Below, piece by piece: positions 1 to 9,000 of a stretch of 64,000 nucleotides of DNA. Origin of the DNA: Variovorax sp. Sphag1AA (GTDB taxonomy: Bacteria > Pseudomonadota > Gammaproteobacteria > Burkholderiales > Burkholderiaceae_C); assembly GCF_014192575.1 (NCBI RefSeq), contig NZ_JACHYC010000002.1, forward strand, positions 806,001 to 870,000, in the 5' to 3' direction. Positions within the stretch are counted from its first letter, which is position 1, and each line of letters begins with the position of its first letter. Under the pieces are notes generated by a model. It was not told the DNA's origin, ran no database searches, and saw only the letters and a list, made by a program, of their open reading frames with translations. Position numbers and translations under genes: made by a program.

Positions 1-1
1 G

Positions 2-1312
2 CCGGTCATCATCATGACCGCCTTCTCTGACCTCGACAGCGCCGTCTCGGCGTTTCAGGGCGGTGCTTTCGAATACCTTCCGAAGCCTTTCGATTTGCCG
101 CGCGCGGTAGAACTGATCCGCCGCGCCGTCGACGAAAGCCAGCGCGAAGAGGTGGCTGAGGAACGCATGGCGGCCACGCCGGAGATGCTCGGCCAGGCGC
201 CTGCGATGCAGGACGTCTTCCGCGCCATCGGCCGTCTGTCGCAGAGCAACGTCACGGTGCTGATCACCGGTGAATCGGGCTCGGGCAAAGAACTCGTCGC
301 GCGCGCACTGCACAAGCATTCACCGCGTGCCAACGGGCCTTTCGTCGCGATCAACACCGCCGCCATTCCAAAGGACCTGCTGGAGAGCGAACTCTTCGGC
401 CATGAGCGCGGCGCCTTCACCGGCGCACAGACCATGCGGCGCGGCCGCTTCGAACAGGCCGAGGGCGGCACGCTCTTCCTCGACGAAATCGGCGACATGC
501 CGTTCGACCTCCAGACGCGACTGCTGCGCGTCCTGAGCGACGGGCATTTCTATCGCGTCGGCGGCCACAACTCGGTCAAGGCCAACGTGCGCGTGATCGC
601 GGCGACCCATCAGGACCTGGAACTGCGCGTCAAGCAGGGCGGTTTCCGCGAAGACCTTTTCCACCGCCTCAACGTGATCCGCCTGCGCCTGCCCGCATTG
701 CGCGAGCGCAGCGAAGACGTGCCCGCGCTCACGCGCCACTTCCTGCAGCAGAGTGCGAAGCAACTGGGCGTCGAGCCCAAGCGCATTTCCGATGCGGCAC
801 TTGCGCAACTGGCGGCGTTCAACTTCCCGGGCAACGTGCGTCAACTGGAGAACATCTGCCATTGGCTCACCGTCATGGCGCCGGCGCAGTTGATCGAGGC
901 CAAGGATCTGCCGCCCGAAGTGACGTCGAATGCAGCCACGCCCGTGTCCCTCGCGTCGCCAGTGGTGCCGCAGGTCCCGGCTGCCGAGCACGATTCGTCG
1001 TCCACGGCGGCGGTGCCGGTTGCGGCAGCCGCACCGACTTCGATGCCTGCCGTTCAACCCGCTGCGCCTGCAGCCCCAACCAGCGTTCCGGTCTCCACGG
1101 CCTCGTGGGAAAGCGGGCTCGAGCTGGAAGCGCAGAGCATGCTCGCCGCCGGGCGGACCGATGTGTGGGACGCACTCTCGCGCCGCTTCGAGTCGCGGCT
1201 GATCCTCACCGCGCTCGCGAACACGCGCGGCCGCCGGATCGAGGCCGCGCAGAAGCTCGGCATCGGCCGCAACACCATCACGCGGAAGATCCAGGAATTG
1301 GGTCTGGAGTAG
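2..1312 (+). CDS. glnG: NtrC-type nitrogen regulator, sigma-54 activator (5' partial)
   Basis: Cytoplasmic response regulator that activates sigma-54 promoters under nitrogen limitation. The 5' end lies outside the window, so only the last part of the receiver domain is present, including the conserved Lys-Pro of YLPKPFD. A complete AAA+ domain follows: Walker A GESGSGKE about 85 residues in, the sigma-54 contact loop GAFTGA about residue 134, and Walker B FLDEIGD near 157. An Ala/Pro-rich linker leads to a C-terminal Fis-type helix-turn-helix in the last 25 residues. The receiver wording around TAFSDLDSAVSAFQGGAFEY is typical of NtrC rather than other NtrC-family activators. The partner kinase glnL would be expected upstream, out of view. 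The open frame continues to the window edge, so the first ATG at 14 is not the true start. Confidence 0.92.
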   Translation, partial: PVIIMTAFSDLDSAVSAFQGGAFEYLPKPFDLPRAVELIRRAVDESQREEVAEERMAATPEMLGQAPAMQDVFRAIGRLSQSNVTVLITGESGSGKELVARALHKHSPRANGPFVAINTAAIPKDLLESELFGHERGAFTGAQTMRRGRFEQAEGGTLFLDEIGDMPFDLQTRLLRVLSDGHFYRVGGHNSVKANVRVIAATHQDLELRVKQGGFREDLFHRLNVIRLRLPALRERSEDVPALTRHFLQQSAKQLGVEPKRISDAALAQLAAFNFPGNVRQLENICHWLTVMAPAQLIEAKDLPPEVTSNAATPVSLASPVVPQVPAAEHDSSSTAAVPVAAAAPTSMPAVQPAAPAAPTSVPVSTASWESGLELEAQSMLAAGRTDVWDALSRRFESRLILTALANTRGRRIEAAQKLGIGRNTITRKIQELGLE

Positions 1313-1324
1313 TAGCCGCCGGCT

Positions 1325-1819
1325 TCAGCGGCTGCGCTGGCCTTGCGTCAGCGTATCGAGCTGGAACTGGCCGCTCCTGTCCCACAGCCAGGTGTCGACA
1401 TAGGTATGGGCGCCGATCTTGCCCGGGTTGGGCAGCGGCGACGCCTGCTTGATCAGGTCCGCAATCATCGGCGGCACTTCCGGCGCATGGCTCGGCGTAC
1501 GACTGAAGTGCACGCCGGTGACCTTGCCGGTCGCGTCGATGTCGGTCTCCGTCACGACCACCGCATACACGAGCGGCGGAATCTTGCCCTTGTAGATGCG
1601 CTTCGGATACGTCTTGTAGATGTGCTGCGCGCCCAGCTTGCGATAGGTACGCACCGCAGGCGTCTGGGCGGTGATCGTCCGGCCGGTGGTTTCCTGCACC
1701 GGTGCGCTCGGTGTGGCCGCTTCCTTGGCTGCCTCGCTCTCGCGCTCCTTCTGCAGCGCCGAACAGCCGGCAAGGCCGACAGCAGCCGCAAGAAGCGCAA
1801 GGGCGAGAGCGTGTGTCAT
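1325..1819 (-). CDS. Predicted lipoprotein with TonB-like C-terminal region, function unknown
   Basis: A 164-residue protein with a lipoprotein signal peptide: a hydrophobic stretch ending in lipobox LAGC, with Cys19 as the acylated residue. A short charged, Ala-rich linker follows. The C-terminal half (from about residue 60) has a beta-rich pattern with 'DATGKVTGVHFSRTP', resembling the C-terminal domain of energy-transducer TonB proteins. It lacks the N-terminal TonB membrane anchor and Pro-rich spacer, so it should not be called tonB. Its ATG overlaps the TGA of the upstream exonuclease III gene as ATGA, so the two are probably translationally coupled. It converges on the NtrC gene with about 12 bp between stops. 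Function cannot be assigned from sequence. Confidence 0.75.
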   Translation of the reverse strand: MTHALALALLAAAVGLAGCSALQKERESEAAKEAATPSAPVQETTGRTITAQTPAVRTYRKLGAQHIYKTYPKRIYKGKIPPLVYAVVVTETDIDATGKVTGVHFSRTPSHAPEVPPMIADLIKQASPLPNPGKIGAHTYVDTWLWDRSGQFQLDTLTQGQRSR

Positions 1820-2595
1820 GGCGCGAGGTCGAGGATCACCGGTGCATGGTCACTGGGCTTATCCCATTTGCGTGGCACACGGTCAATCACGCAGCCCTTG
1901 ACGCGCGGCACGAGCGGCTCGCTCACGAGGATGTGGTCGATGCGCAGCCCGCGGTTCTTCTGGTAGCCCAGCATGCGGTAGTCCCACCACGAGTAGCTCT
2001 TCTCGGGCTGCTCGAATAGGCGGAAGCTGTCGGTCAGGCCCAGCTTGAGCAGGTCCTTGAAGTGACTGCGTTCCTCGGTGGTGTGATGGATCGTCTCGGC
2101 CAGACCCACCGGGTCGAAGCTGTCGCGGTCTTCCGGCGTGATGTTGAAGTCGCCGAGCAGAACGAGATTCGGATGCGCCACGAGTTCCTGCCGCAGCCAG
2201 TCGCGCAGCGCCTCGAGCCACTTCATCTTGTAGGCGAACTTGTCGGTCCCCGGCGCCTGGCCGTTCACGAAATAGCCATTGACCACGCGCAGCTCCCCGG
2301 AGGGCGTGTCGAGCGTCGTGCTGATCACGCGCGAATGCTCATCGGTGAACCCGACGATGTTCTTCACCACGTTGCGTGTCGGCGCGAGGCTGAGGATCGC
2401 AACACCGTTGTAGGTCTTCTGCCCGAACACCGCGGCCTCGTAGCCTGCGGACTTCAGCACCTCCAGCGGGAACTTGTCGTCGCTCATCTTGAGCTCCTGC
2501 AGGCACAACACGTCGACGGGATTGGCGATCAGCCAGTCGAGCACATGCTGCAGGCGGGCGGTGAGGGAGTTGACGTTCCAGGTGGCAATTTTCAT
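1816..2595 (-). CDS. xth: Exodeoxyribonuclease III
   Basis: AP endonuclease and 3'-5' exonuclease of base-excision repair, about 259 residues, the usual family length. The chosen ATG gives the canonical N-terminus MKIATWNVNSL; the frame stays open upstream but that stretch is antisense to folA and compositionally unlike a protein. Visible motifs are the metal-binding Glu34 in LQELK, GDFNITPEDRDS in the middle, and the catalytic His of SDHAPV near the C-terminus. It lies downstream of folA on the same strand and overlaps the lipoprotein gene start by 4 bp. Assignment to the Xth (rather than Nfo) family is secure; whether the cell has a second paralogue cannot be seen here. Confidence 0.93.
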   Translation of the reverse strand: MKIATWNVNSLTARLQHVLDWLIANPVDVLCLQELKMSDDKFPLEVLKSAGYEAAVFGQKTYNGVAILSLAPTRNVVKNIVGFTDEHSRVISTTLDTPSGELRVVNGYFVNGQAPGTDKFAYKMKWLEALRDWLRQELVAHPNLVLLGDFNITPEDRDSFDPVGLAETIHHTTEERSHFKDLLKLGLTDSFRLFEQPEKSYSWWDYRMLGYQKNRGLRIDHILVSEPLVPRVKGCVIDRVPRKWDKPSDHAPVILDLAP

Positions 2596-2644
2596 GGGGC
2601 TTGTCTCGTGACCATTGGCCGCGTCTGGCCAAATTCTCGCGTAG

Positions 2645-3142
2645 TCAGCGATGTTCGAGCGTAACGAAGCTGTAGGGGATGCCGCTCGCTGCGGTGTGGG
2701 ATTCGCGCGCGATTTCGTGCCAGCCGTCGCCGAAGCGCGGCGCGAACGCATCGCCTTCGTAATCCCGCGCGATCTCCGTGATGACGGCGCGATGCGCGAT
2801 CGGTTCGGCCTCCGCGTAGATCTGGGCCCCGCCAATCACCCATGCTTCGGGCGATCCGTCGCGCTCGCAGATCGAGAGGGCGTCTCGCAGGCTCCCCACG
2901 CGTTCGGCGCCGTCTGCTTGCCAGTCCGGCTGGCGGGTGACCACGATGTTGCGCCGCCCCGGCAGCGGCCGGAAGCGCGGCGGGATCGAATCCCAGGTCT
3001 TGCGGCCCATGATCACCGGCGCGCCGGCGGTCTGCTGCTTGAAGTGCGCCATGTCCTCGGGCAGATGCCAGGGCATGACGCCCTTGAGACCAATCACGCC
3101 GTTGGCGGCGCGCGCGAGGATGAGGTTGATGCGCGTCTTCAC
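2645..3142 (-). CDS. folA: Dihydrofolate reductase
   Basis: Reduces dihydrofolate to tetrahydrofolate with NADPH; cytoplasmic, 165 residues, normal for the family. The substrate site MPWHLPEDMAHFK (Met20-loop region with the conserved acidic residue), the NADPH-binding stretch GRKTWDSIP, and GGAQIY near residue 107 are all present. The start is a GTG only 4 bp after the thyA stop. An ATG start would need a long upstream extension lying entirely inside thyA. Tight thyA-folA pairing couples the enzyme that produces dihydrofolate (thymidylate synthase) to the one that recycles it. The choice of GTG is inferred from alignment of the N-terminus to the family and from operon spacing. Confidence 0.94.
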   Translation of the reverse strand: MKTRINLILARAANGVIGLKGVMPWHLPEDMAHFKQQTAGAPVIMGRKTWDSIPPRFRPLPGRRNIVVTRQPDWQADGAERVGSLRDALSICERDGSPEAWVIGGAQIYAEAEPIAHRAVITEIARDYEGDAFAPRFGDGWHEIARESHTAASGIPYSFVTLEHR

Positions 3143-3146
3143 GGCG

Positions 3147-3977
3147 TCAGACGGCAACCGGCGCCTTGATGGCGTCGTGGTGCTGGTAGTCGACCACTTC
3201 GAAGTCTTCGTACTCGTAGTCGAAGATCGACTTCGGCTTGCGCTTGATGACCAGCGTCGGGTAGGGGTGGGGCTTGCGGCTAAGCTGCAGCGCGACCTGT
3301 TCGGCGTGGTTGCTGTAGATGTGGCAATCGCCGCCGGTCCAGATGAAATCGCCGACGTCGAGGTCGCACTGCTGCGCAATCATGTGCGTGAGCAGCGCAT
3401 AGCTCGCGATGTTGAAAGGCACGCCCAGGAAGATGTCGGCGCTGCGCTGGTAGAGCTGGCAGCTGAGCTTGCCGCGCTCACCCGGCGCTTGCGGCGGCGC
3501 GACGTAGAACTGGAAGAAGGCATGGCATGGCATCAGCGCCATCTTCGAGAGCTCCGCCACGTTCCAAGCACTCACGATGATGCGGCGCGAATCGGGGTTG
3601 CTTCGCAGCGTGTCGATCACCTGCTGGATCTGGTCGATGTGACCACCATCCGGCGTCGGCCAGCTGCGCCATTGAACGCCGTACACCGGACCGAGGTCGC
3701 CGTCTTCGCGTGCCCACTCGTCCCAGATCGTGACGCCGCGCTCGCGCAGCCAGTTGTTGTTGCTCGATCCGGTCAGGAACCACAGCAGCTCCTGGATGAT
3801 GGAGCGCAGGTGCACCTTCTTCGTGGTCACCAGCGGAAAGCCTTCGTTCAGGTCGAAGCGCATCTGGTAGCCGAACACGCTCTTCGTGCCGGTGCCGGTG
3901 CGATCGCCTTTCTGCACGCCTGTCGTGTCGACGTGGCGCATGAAGTCTTCGTATTGCGAGCGGATGGGGCGGTTCAT
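3147..3977 (-). CDS. thyA: Thymidylate synthase
   Basis: Methylates dUMP to dTMP using 5,10-methylenetetrahydrofolate. It has 276 residues and the diagnostic active-site segment MPCHAFFQF with nucleophile Cys151. Other conserved segments are [18 protein letters not shown], the phosphate-binding Arg pair in [10 protein letters not shown], and the dUMP-binding [16 protein letters not shown] short insert after FYVAPPQ (about 8 residues, Pro/Gly-rich) is seen in some proteobacterial ThyA proteins. The stop of the upstream FAD-linked oxidase gene lies at its ATG with a few bases of overlap or contact, so transcription is probably continuous from that gene through thyA, folA and xth. Confidence 0.96.
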   Translation of the reverse strand: MNRPIRSQYEDFMRHVDTTGVQKGDRTGTGTKSVFGYQMRFDLNEGFPLVTTKKVHLRSIIQELLWFLTGSSNNNWLRERGVTIWDEWAREDGDLGPVYGVQWRSWPTPDGGHIDQIQQVIDTLRSNPDSRRIIVSAWNVAELSKMALMPCHAFFQFYVAPPQAPGERGKLSCQLYQRSADIFLGVPFNIASYALLTHMIAQQCDLDVGDFIWTGGDCHIYSNHAEQVALQLSRKPHPYPTLVIKRKPKSIFDYEYEDFEVVDYQHHDAIKAPVAV

Positions 3978-5404
3978 TGAGTGGTCTCCGTCCGGATCAC
4001 CCGACCCGGATTCAGGATGTTCTGCGGATCGAGTCCGCGCTTGATGGCGCGCATCATCGCGAGCGCGACGGGCGACTTGTGCTTTTCGAGCTTCTCGACC
4101 TTCAGCGAGCCGACGCCGTGCTCGGCCGAGAACGAGCCCTCGAATTTCTCGACCTCGTCGTAGACCAGCGTGTTGATGCGGTCTTCGTATTCGCGAAGGA
4201 ACGCGCCGTTGTCGCCACCGGCCGGCGCCTGCACGTTGTAGTGCAGGTTGCCGTCGCCGAGGTGCCCGAAGTTGACCAGCCGCACGCCGGGGATCTCGCG
4301 CTGCAGGAGCGCATCGGTCTCGGCCACGAAAGTGGGGATGCGCGACACCGCGATCGAGATGTCGTGCTTGATGTTGAGACCTTCCTCGGCCTGCGCGAGC
4401 GGAATGCTCTCGCGCACATGCCAGAGTTGATGCGCCTGCGTGAGGTTCTCGGCCACGACTGCATCGGTGACGCAGCCGGCCTCGAAGGCGCCTTCGAGCA
4501 AGGCTTCGAAGCGGGCGCGGGCGTGATCTTCGGATTCGTTGTCGGAGTTCTCGAGCAACACGCAGTAAGGCACCGAGTCATCGTCGATGAAAGGCACGCG
4601 CATCGCCGGGAAGTGCTTGGCGACGAGGCTCAGCGCGAACTTGCCCATGACCTCGAAGCCGGTGAGCCCCGCACCCAGGCGCTTGTGTGCGAGGCCGAGC
4701 AGCGTCACCGCATGATCCAGCGAAGGCACCGCCGCCCAGGCCGTGAGCTGCGCGGCGGGAAGCGGGTAGAGCTTCATCGTCGCCGCGGTGATGATGCCGA
4801 GCGTGCCTTCGCTGCCGACGATCAGGTCGCGCAGGTCGTAGCCGGTATTGTCCTTGCGCAGGCCGCTGGTGCCTTCCCAGATCTCGCCCTGCGGCGTGAC
4901 CACCTCGAGCCCCAGGCACAGGTCGCGCGTGTTGCCATAACGCAGGACCTGCGTGCCGCCGGCGTTGGTAGCAAGGTTGCCGCCGATGGTGCAGCTCCCT
5001 TCGGCCGCAAGGCTCAGGGGGAAAAGGAAGCCCGCATTGCGTGCCGCTTCCTGCAGCGACTGAAGCACGCAACCCGCTTCGACGGTGACGGTGAGATTGG
5101 CCGCATCGATGCCGCGGATCGCGTTCATGCGCTGCAGGCTCAGCAGAACCTGCGAGCCGCTGTCGTCCGGAATCGATCCGACCGCGAGTCCGGTGTTGCC
5201 ACCTTGCGGGACGATCGAGGTGCCAGCTTCCGCGCAGGCCTTCACCACGTCAGCCACCTGCTGCGTGTTGCCGGGCCGGACGACCGCGAGGGCCTTGCCG
5301 CGCGAGCGCTTGCGCCAGTCCTGTTCCCAGGCGGTGAGGTCCCCGTCGGTGAGGACATTGGCCGCGCCGACGATGCCGCGCAGCTTCTCGATCAGGACGC
5401 TCAT
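3974..5404 (-). CDS. FAD-linked oxidase, GlcD/D-2-hydroxyacid dehydrogenase type
   Basis: A 476-residue flavoprotein of the vanillyl-alcohol-oxidase fold. The N-terminal FAD-binding PCMH domain includes [11 protein letters not shown] near residue 67 and [11 protein letters not shown] near 137. The C-terminal FAD-linked oxidase domain contains [12 protein letters not shown] near residue 380 and ends with HGVGSLK and NPGRVI. The family oxidises D-2-hydroxyacids (glycolate, D-lactate, D-2-hydroxyglutarate) and passes electrons to the respiratory chain. The substrate cannot be told from sequence alone, and the GlcE/GlcF partners of glycolate oxidase are absent, so a stand-alone D-lactate or D-2-hydroxyglutarate dehydrogenase is more likely. 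Its ATG overlaps the stop of the DUF2069 gene (ATGA). The reading frame remains open far upstream but that part is antisense to yihY and the thioredoxin gene. Confidence 0.88.
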   Translation of the reverse strand: MSVLIEKLRGIVGAANVLTDGDLTAWEQDWRKRSRGKALAVVRPGNTQQVADVVKACAEAGTSIVPQGGNTGLAVGSIPDDSGSQVLLSLQRMNAIRGIDAANLTVTVEAGCVLQSLQEAARNAGFLFPLSLAAEGSCTIGGNLATNAGGTQVLRYGNTRDLCLGLEVVTPQGEIWEGTSGLRKDNTGYDLRDLIVGSEGTLGIITAATMKLYPLPAAQLTAWAAVPSLDHAVTLLGLAHKRLGAGLTGFEVMGKFALSLVAKHFPAMRVPFIDDDSVPYCVLLENSDNESEDHARARFEALLEGAFEAGCVTDAVVAENLTQAHQLWHVRESIPLAQAEEGLNIKHDISIAVSRIPTFVAETDALLQREIPGVRLVNFGHLGDGNLHYNVQAPAGGDNGAFLREYEDRINTLVYDEVEKFEGSFSAEHGVGSLKVEKLEKHKSPVALAMMRAIKRGLDPQNILNPGRVIRTETTQ

Positions 5405-5868
5405 TGCGTCGCTCCTTCCAGACTTCGTGCCCGATCGGCGGCATTGCGCAGCCGAAGCCGCACATGCCATGCGCAGGCAATGAAAAGTGCCAGGCACAGC
5501 ACGACCTGGATCAGCGCCAGCACCTGGCTGACGCCGTTGGTGTCGCTCCAGGCGCGCACCACGCCTTCGGTGAAATAGAGCCAGACCAGCAGGCTGACCC
5601 AGCGGTAGGTGTACATGCGGTTCTTCAGCAGCCCGGCCAGCGGCACCACCAGCGGCAGCACCTTGAGCGCGAACCATGAGCCGCCCGGCCGCAGGGGCGC
5701 CAGCCAGAGCTCCCAGGCGAGCCCGAGCACGATCAAACCGACGAGGCTGCCGACAGCCAGCCAGCGCGTGGCGGTAACGGATGCGGGAGGCAAAGAGGGA
5801 TTGATCACGAGAAAGATCGGAGAAGCGGAACGCTGTGAGCGCGGCCTGGGGGTGAGCCGATCCGGCAT
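5401..5868 (-). CDS. DUF2069 family inner-membrane protein
   Basis: Small integral membrane protein (about 155 residues with the start chosen) of the DUF2069 family, no known function. Four hydrophobic segments are visible: WLAVGSLVGLIVLGLAW, the segment after APLRPGGSW, WVSLLVWLYFTEGVV, and VLALIQVVLCLALFIACAW. It ends [10 protein letters not shown] and its stop overlaps the oxidase start by 4 bp. The start is uncertain: ATGs at 5880 and 5868 and a GTG at 5808 are all in frame, and none has a convincing ribosome-binding site. With the 5880 start the gene would overlap the divergent yihY start codon (5879). Confidence 0.8.
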   Translation of the reverse strand: MPDRLTPRPRSQRSASPIFLVINPSLPPASVTATRWLAVGSLVGLIVLGLAWELWLAPLRPGGSWFALKVLPLVVPLAGLLKNRMYTYRWVSLLVWLYFTEGVVRAWSDTNGVSQVLALIQVVLCLALFIACAWHVRLRLRNAADRARSLEGATQ

Positions 5869-5878
5869 GATACCGGCC

Positions 5879-7084
5879 ATGAATCGCCGGCAGCTTTGGA
5901 GGGACCTTTCGCATTTCCCGTGGCGGAATACGGCGGCGGTGCTCCGGGAGCGCTTCCGGGAAGACCGCCTCGGCCTGACCGCGAGCAGCCTGACCTTCAC
6001 CACCACCATCGCGATGGTGCCGTTCTTTACCGTGGCACTGGCGCTGTTCACCGTGTTCCCGATCTTCTCGAAGATGCAGGGGCGCCTTCAGCGCTGGCTG
6101 ATCGAAAGCCTCATCCCCGACAACATCGCGCGGCAGGTGCTCGGTTACCTCACCCAGTTCGCGAACAAGGCCAGCGGGTTGGGCGTCGCCGGCCTGGTGG
6201 TGCTGCTGGTGACGGCCGTGGCGCTGATCCTGACCATGGACAAGACGCTGAACAACATCTGGCGCGTGCGCACCCCGCGGCCGTTCCCGCAGCGGGTGCT
6301 GGTCTACTGGGCTGCGATCACGCTCGGCCCGCTCGTGCTGGCGCTGAGCCTGAGCACCACGGCAGCATTCTTCGCGGCCTCGCGCGAGGTCATTGGCGGC
6401 GCGATCGTCAAGCTCCTCTTCGACGCCTTCGAGTTCGTGCTGCTGGCCGGCGGCATGGCATGTCTCTATCACTACGTGCCCAACACGCACGTCAAGTGGT
6501 CGCATGCGTGGACCGGTGGGGTCTTCGTCGCGGCGGCCATCGAGATTTCCAAGCGGGTGCTCGGCTACTACCTGAGCCTCGTGCCCACCTATTCGGTGAT
6601 GTACGGCGCCTTCGCGACGGTGCCTATCCTGCTGATCTGGACCTATGTTGCATGGCTGATCGTGCTGTTCGGCGCGGTGATCGCGGCCTATCTGCCGAGC
6701 CTGCTGACCGGCGTGGCGCGCCGTGGCGGTGCTGCCGGCTGGTCGCTGCAACTGGCGGTGGAGGTGCTGCAGCATCTTTCCGCGGCAAAGACGACGACGG
6801 CCAAGGGGCTCGGCGCCGCCGCGCTGGTGGCGCGCATGCGGGTGGAAGCCCTGCAACTCGCGCCGGTGCTCGAAACCCTGGTGGCCATCGACTGGATAGC
6901 GCCGATTGCCGAGGAGCCGGACAACGAGGATCCCCGCTTCGTGCTGCTCGCGGACCCGGCGACCACGCCGCTCGAGCCATTGCTGAAGGAACTCCTGATG
7001 CCGCAGGCGCCGCCGCTGGAGAACCTCTGGCGCAAAGGCCCTTTGGATACGCTGCTGCTGCAGGACCTGCTGGTCTATCGATAA
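5879..7084 (+). CDS. YihY/BrkB family inner-membrane protein
   Basis: A 401-residue membrane protein of the YihY (BrkB, formerly mis-called ribonuclease BN) family. It opens with the typical cytoplasmic segment WRDLSHFPWRNTAAVLRERFREDRLGLTASSLTFTTT-type sequence and then six hydrophobic helices between about residues 35 and 275. The C-terminal 130 residues are soluble and look like a winged-helix-type cytosolic tail (LGAAALVARMRVEALQLAPV region). The RNase BN name is historical and should not be used for function. ATG 5879 was chosen because it gives the family N-terminus; the longer frame would be antisense to DUF2069. Divergent from DUF2069 with essentially no spacer, so promoters must lie within the opposing genes. 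Confidence 0.87.
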   Translation: MNRRQLWRDLSHFPWRNTAAVLRERFREDRLGLTASSLTFTTTIAMVPFFTVALALFTVFPIFSKMQGRLQRWLIESLIPDNIARQVLGYLTQFANKASGLGVAGLVVLLVTAVALILTMDKTLNNIWRVRTPRPFPQRVLVYWAAITLGPLVLALSLSTTAAFFAASREVIGGAIVKLLFDAFEFVLLAGGMACLYHYVPNTHVKWSHAWTGGVFVAAAIEISKRVLGYYLSLVPTYSVMYGAFATVPILLIWTYVAWLIVLFGAVIAAYLPSLLTGVARRGGAAGWSLQLAVEVLQHLSAAKTTTAKGLGAAALVARMRVEALQLAPVLETLVAIDWIAPIAEEPDNEDPRFVLLADPATTPLEPLLKELLMPQAPPLENLWRKGPLDTLLLQDLLVYR

Positions 7085-7130
7085 TGGCGGCGGATTTCCA
7101 TTCCATCCTTCATATCGAGCGAGCCTGGCC

Positions 7131-7514
7131 TTGACCGACTTCTCCTCCTCCGCAGCCCCCGTTCCGGCCGACGATCCCGTGTGGGTCGTCTGCCTGTGCG
7201 CCGAATGGTGCGGCTCGTGCCGCGAGTACCGGCCGCTGTTCGAGCAGGTGGCGCGGGCGCATCCGCAGATGCGGTTCGCGTGGGTGGATATCGAGGACCA
7301 TGCCGACCTCGCCGACGACTTCGACGTCGAGACCTTCCCGACGTTGCTGGTCGCAAACGGCGACGGCACCCACTTCCTCGGCCCGCTGCTGCCGCACGCC
7401 GAGACGCTTTCGCGGATGCTGACGGCTTTGCAGCCCGCGCAGGCTTCGGCGCCGGAGGTGCGTACGCTCCTCGCGGCACTCCAGCGTGAGCCCGAGACCT
7501 TCTCGGTGGCCTGA
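7131..7514 (+). CDS. Thioredoxin-like protein with CGSC active site
   Basis: A 127-residue protein with a thioredoxin fold: the redox motif CGSC (Cys27, Cys30) follows AEW, and the cis-proline is in ETFPTLLV near residue 69. It has no signal peptide and so should act in the cytoplasm. The active-site dipeptide GS differs from thioredoxin's GP, which usually shifts redox potential; the substrate is unknown. It starts with TTG, with no ATG or GTG in frame nearby. It follows yihY by 46 bp and precedes the Rossmann-fold gene by 12 bp, consistent with a plus-strand transcript from yihY onward. Confidence 0.82.
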   Translation: MTDFSSSAAPVPADDPVWVVCLCAEWCGSCREYRPLFEQVARAHPQMRFAWVDIEDHADLADDFDVETFPTLLVANGDGTHFLGPLLPHAETLSRMLTALQPAQASAPEVRTLLAALQREPETFSVA

Positions 7515-7526
7515 GGCGAGCGGCCG

Positions 7527-8192
7527 ATGAGGATCATTCTCTTCGGCGCAACCGGGATGGTGGGGCAGGGCGTGCTGCGCGAATGCCTCGTCGATGGCGA
7601 TGTGACCCGGGTGCTTTGCGTGGGTCGAAGACCGAGCGGCGAGCAGCATCCCAAGTTGCACGAACTGGTTCTTCCCGATCTCTTCGACTATTCGGCGGTC
7701 GAGGGACAACTCAGGGACTACGACGCCTGCTTCTTCTGCCTCGGCGTGTCGTCGGTCGGGATGAAGGAAGACGACTATCGCCGCGTCACCTACGACCTCA
7801 CGCTGGCCGCGGGGCGCACGCTGGCGCGGCTCAATCCGCAGATGACCTTCATCTATGTCTCCGGCGCCGGCACCGACAGCACGGAGCGCGGATCGGTCAT
7901 GTGGGCACGCGTGAAGGGTGCGACCGAGAACGCATTGATGCGGCTCCCTTTCAAGGCGGCCTACATGTTCCGGCCCGGGTTCATCGAGCCGATGCATGGC
8001 GTGCGGTCGAAGACGGCGCTGTACCAGGCGGCCTATGTGATCGCGAAGCCGATCTTCGGATTGCTCCAGCGTTGGGCACCCGATCGCGTCACGACCAGCG
8101 TGAAGGTGGGCCGCGCGATGCTCATGGCGTCCAAGCGCGGCGCGCCGACGCCGCTGGTCGAGGTGCCTGACATCAACAGGCTGGGCGGCTGA
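7527..8192 (+). CDS. Atypical SDR / NAD(P)H-binding Rossmann protein
   Basis: A 221-residue single-domain Rossmann protein with the nucleotide-binding motif GATGMVGQG at residues 7-15 and an Arg-rich segment after the second strand (VGRRPSG), which favours NADP(H). The strand CFFCLGVSSVGM and the segment FIYVSGAGTDS match atypical SDRs of the NmrA/HTATIP2 type. The classical YxxxK catalytic pair is not obvious, so it may be a regulator or a reductase of unknown substrate. It is convergent with the alpha/beta hydrolase gene, whose stop is 1 bp away. Function not assignable. Confidence 0.78.
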   Translation: MRIILFGATGMVGQGVLRECLVDGDVTRVLCVGRRPSGEQHPKLHELVLPDLFDYSAVEGQLRDYDACFFCLGVSSVGMKEDDYRRVTYDLTLAAGRTLARLNPQMTFIYVSGAGTDSTERGSVMWARVKGATENALMRLPFKAAYMFRPGFIEPMHGVRSKTALYQAAYVIAKPIFGLLQRWAPDRVTTSVKVGRAMLMASKRGAPTPLVEVPDINRLGG

Positions 8193-8193
8193 T

Positions 8194-9000
8194 TCAGTTC
8201 TTCAGGAACGCGCCGAGCGCGAAGAGCACTTCGTCCGGTGCCTCGGTCATCAACGCATGTCCGGCGTTGACCGTCACCACCTTCGCGTGGGCCGCCTTCG
8301 AAGCCAGCGTGCGTGTGGCGCGTGGTGGCGTCATCTGGTCCGACGCGCCGAGGAGGAACAGCGTCGGGCATTGCACCTTCGCCATCGCGGCCTCGCCGTT
8401 CGCATAGTCGTTGCACGCCTTGAAGCCGATGTGGAAGACATTCGCGTTCGGATTGCTTGCCAGCACGCGGCGCATGAGCGCGCGCGAGCCGCCGTAGAGC
8501 CAGGTGCCGGGCCCGAGCGAGGAGGGTGGCGGTGCCAGCAGCGAATGCGAGAAGACGTTGACCATCGAGATCGCGCGCTGCGGATCGTTGAGCGCGCCGT
8601 CGAGCAATGCTGGCGACACCGTCATCGGATAGGCCGTGCCCACCAATGCCAGATGCGTGACGCGCTCGGGCGAGCGTGCGGCGGTTTCGAGCGCGATCAG
8701 CGAGCCGAAGCTGTGTCCGATCAGCGCCGCTTTTTCGACGCCCGCCGCATCGAGCAGTGCGACGACGAACGCCGCCGCCTCTTCGACGGTCGCCGGCGGT
8801 GGCCCTTCGCTCTTGCAATGCCCGGGCAGATCCACGGCAAGCACGTTCCACCCGTGATTGGCAAACCACCGGCTCTGCAGGATCCAGACGCTGTGGTCGT
8901 TCAGCACGCCATGGATGAAGACGACGGTGGGCTTGGCCTTGTCGAACGTCTTGCCGCCGGTGTAGCAGTAGGTCGTGTGGCCGTTGACGACGAGTTCCAT
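8194..9000 (-). CDS. Alpha/beta hydrolase
   Basis: A 268-residue cytoplasmic alpha/beta hydrolase. The oxyanion-hole motif FIHG is near residue 28, nucleophile Ser97 sits in GHSFGS, an acid is in LLGASDQ near residue 215, and catalytic His is in NAGHAL near 250. A cap domain spans roughly residues 120-190. The start overlaps the TGA of the sulfhydrylase gene by 1 base (TGATG); a GTG one codon earlier is possible. Co-transcription with metY suggests an ester or lactone linked to sulfur amino-acid metabolism (for example side products of O-acetylhomoserine), but that is inference. Confidence 0.82.
   Translation of the reverse strand: MELVVNGHTTYCYTGGKTFDKAKPTVVFIHGVLNDHSVWILQSRWFANHGWNVLAVDLPGHCKSEGPPPATVEEAAAFVVALLDAAGVEKAALIGHSFGSLIALETAARSPERVTHLALVGTAYPMTVSPALLDGALNDPQRAISMVNVFSHSLLAPPPSSLGPGTWLYGGSRALMRRVLASNPNANVFHIGFKACNDYANGEAAMAKVQCPTLFLLGASDQMTPPRATRTLASKAAHAKVVTVNAGHALMTEAPDEVLFALGAFLKN

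Noticed and set aside
3974..7654. A 1226-codon minus-strand open frame spanning the FAD oxidase and reaching under yihY and the thioredoxin gene
   Set aside because: Only 3974-5404 resembles a protein family. The upstream two-thirds is Arg/His/Gly-rich low-complexity sequence antisense to well-supported genes, typical of GC-rich DNA.
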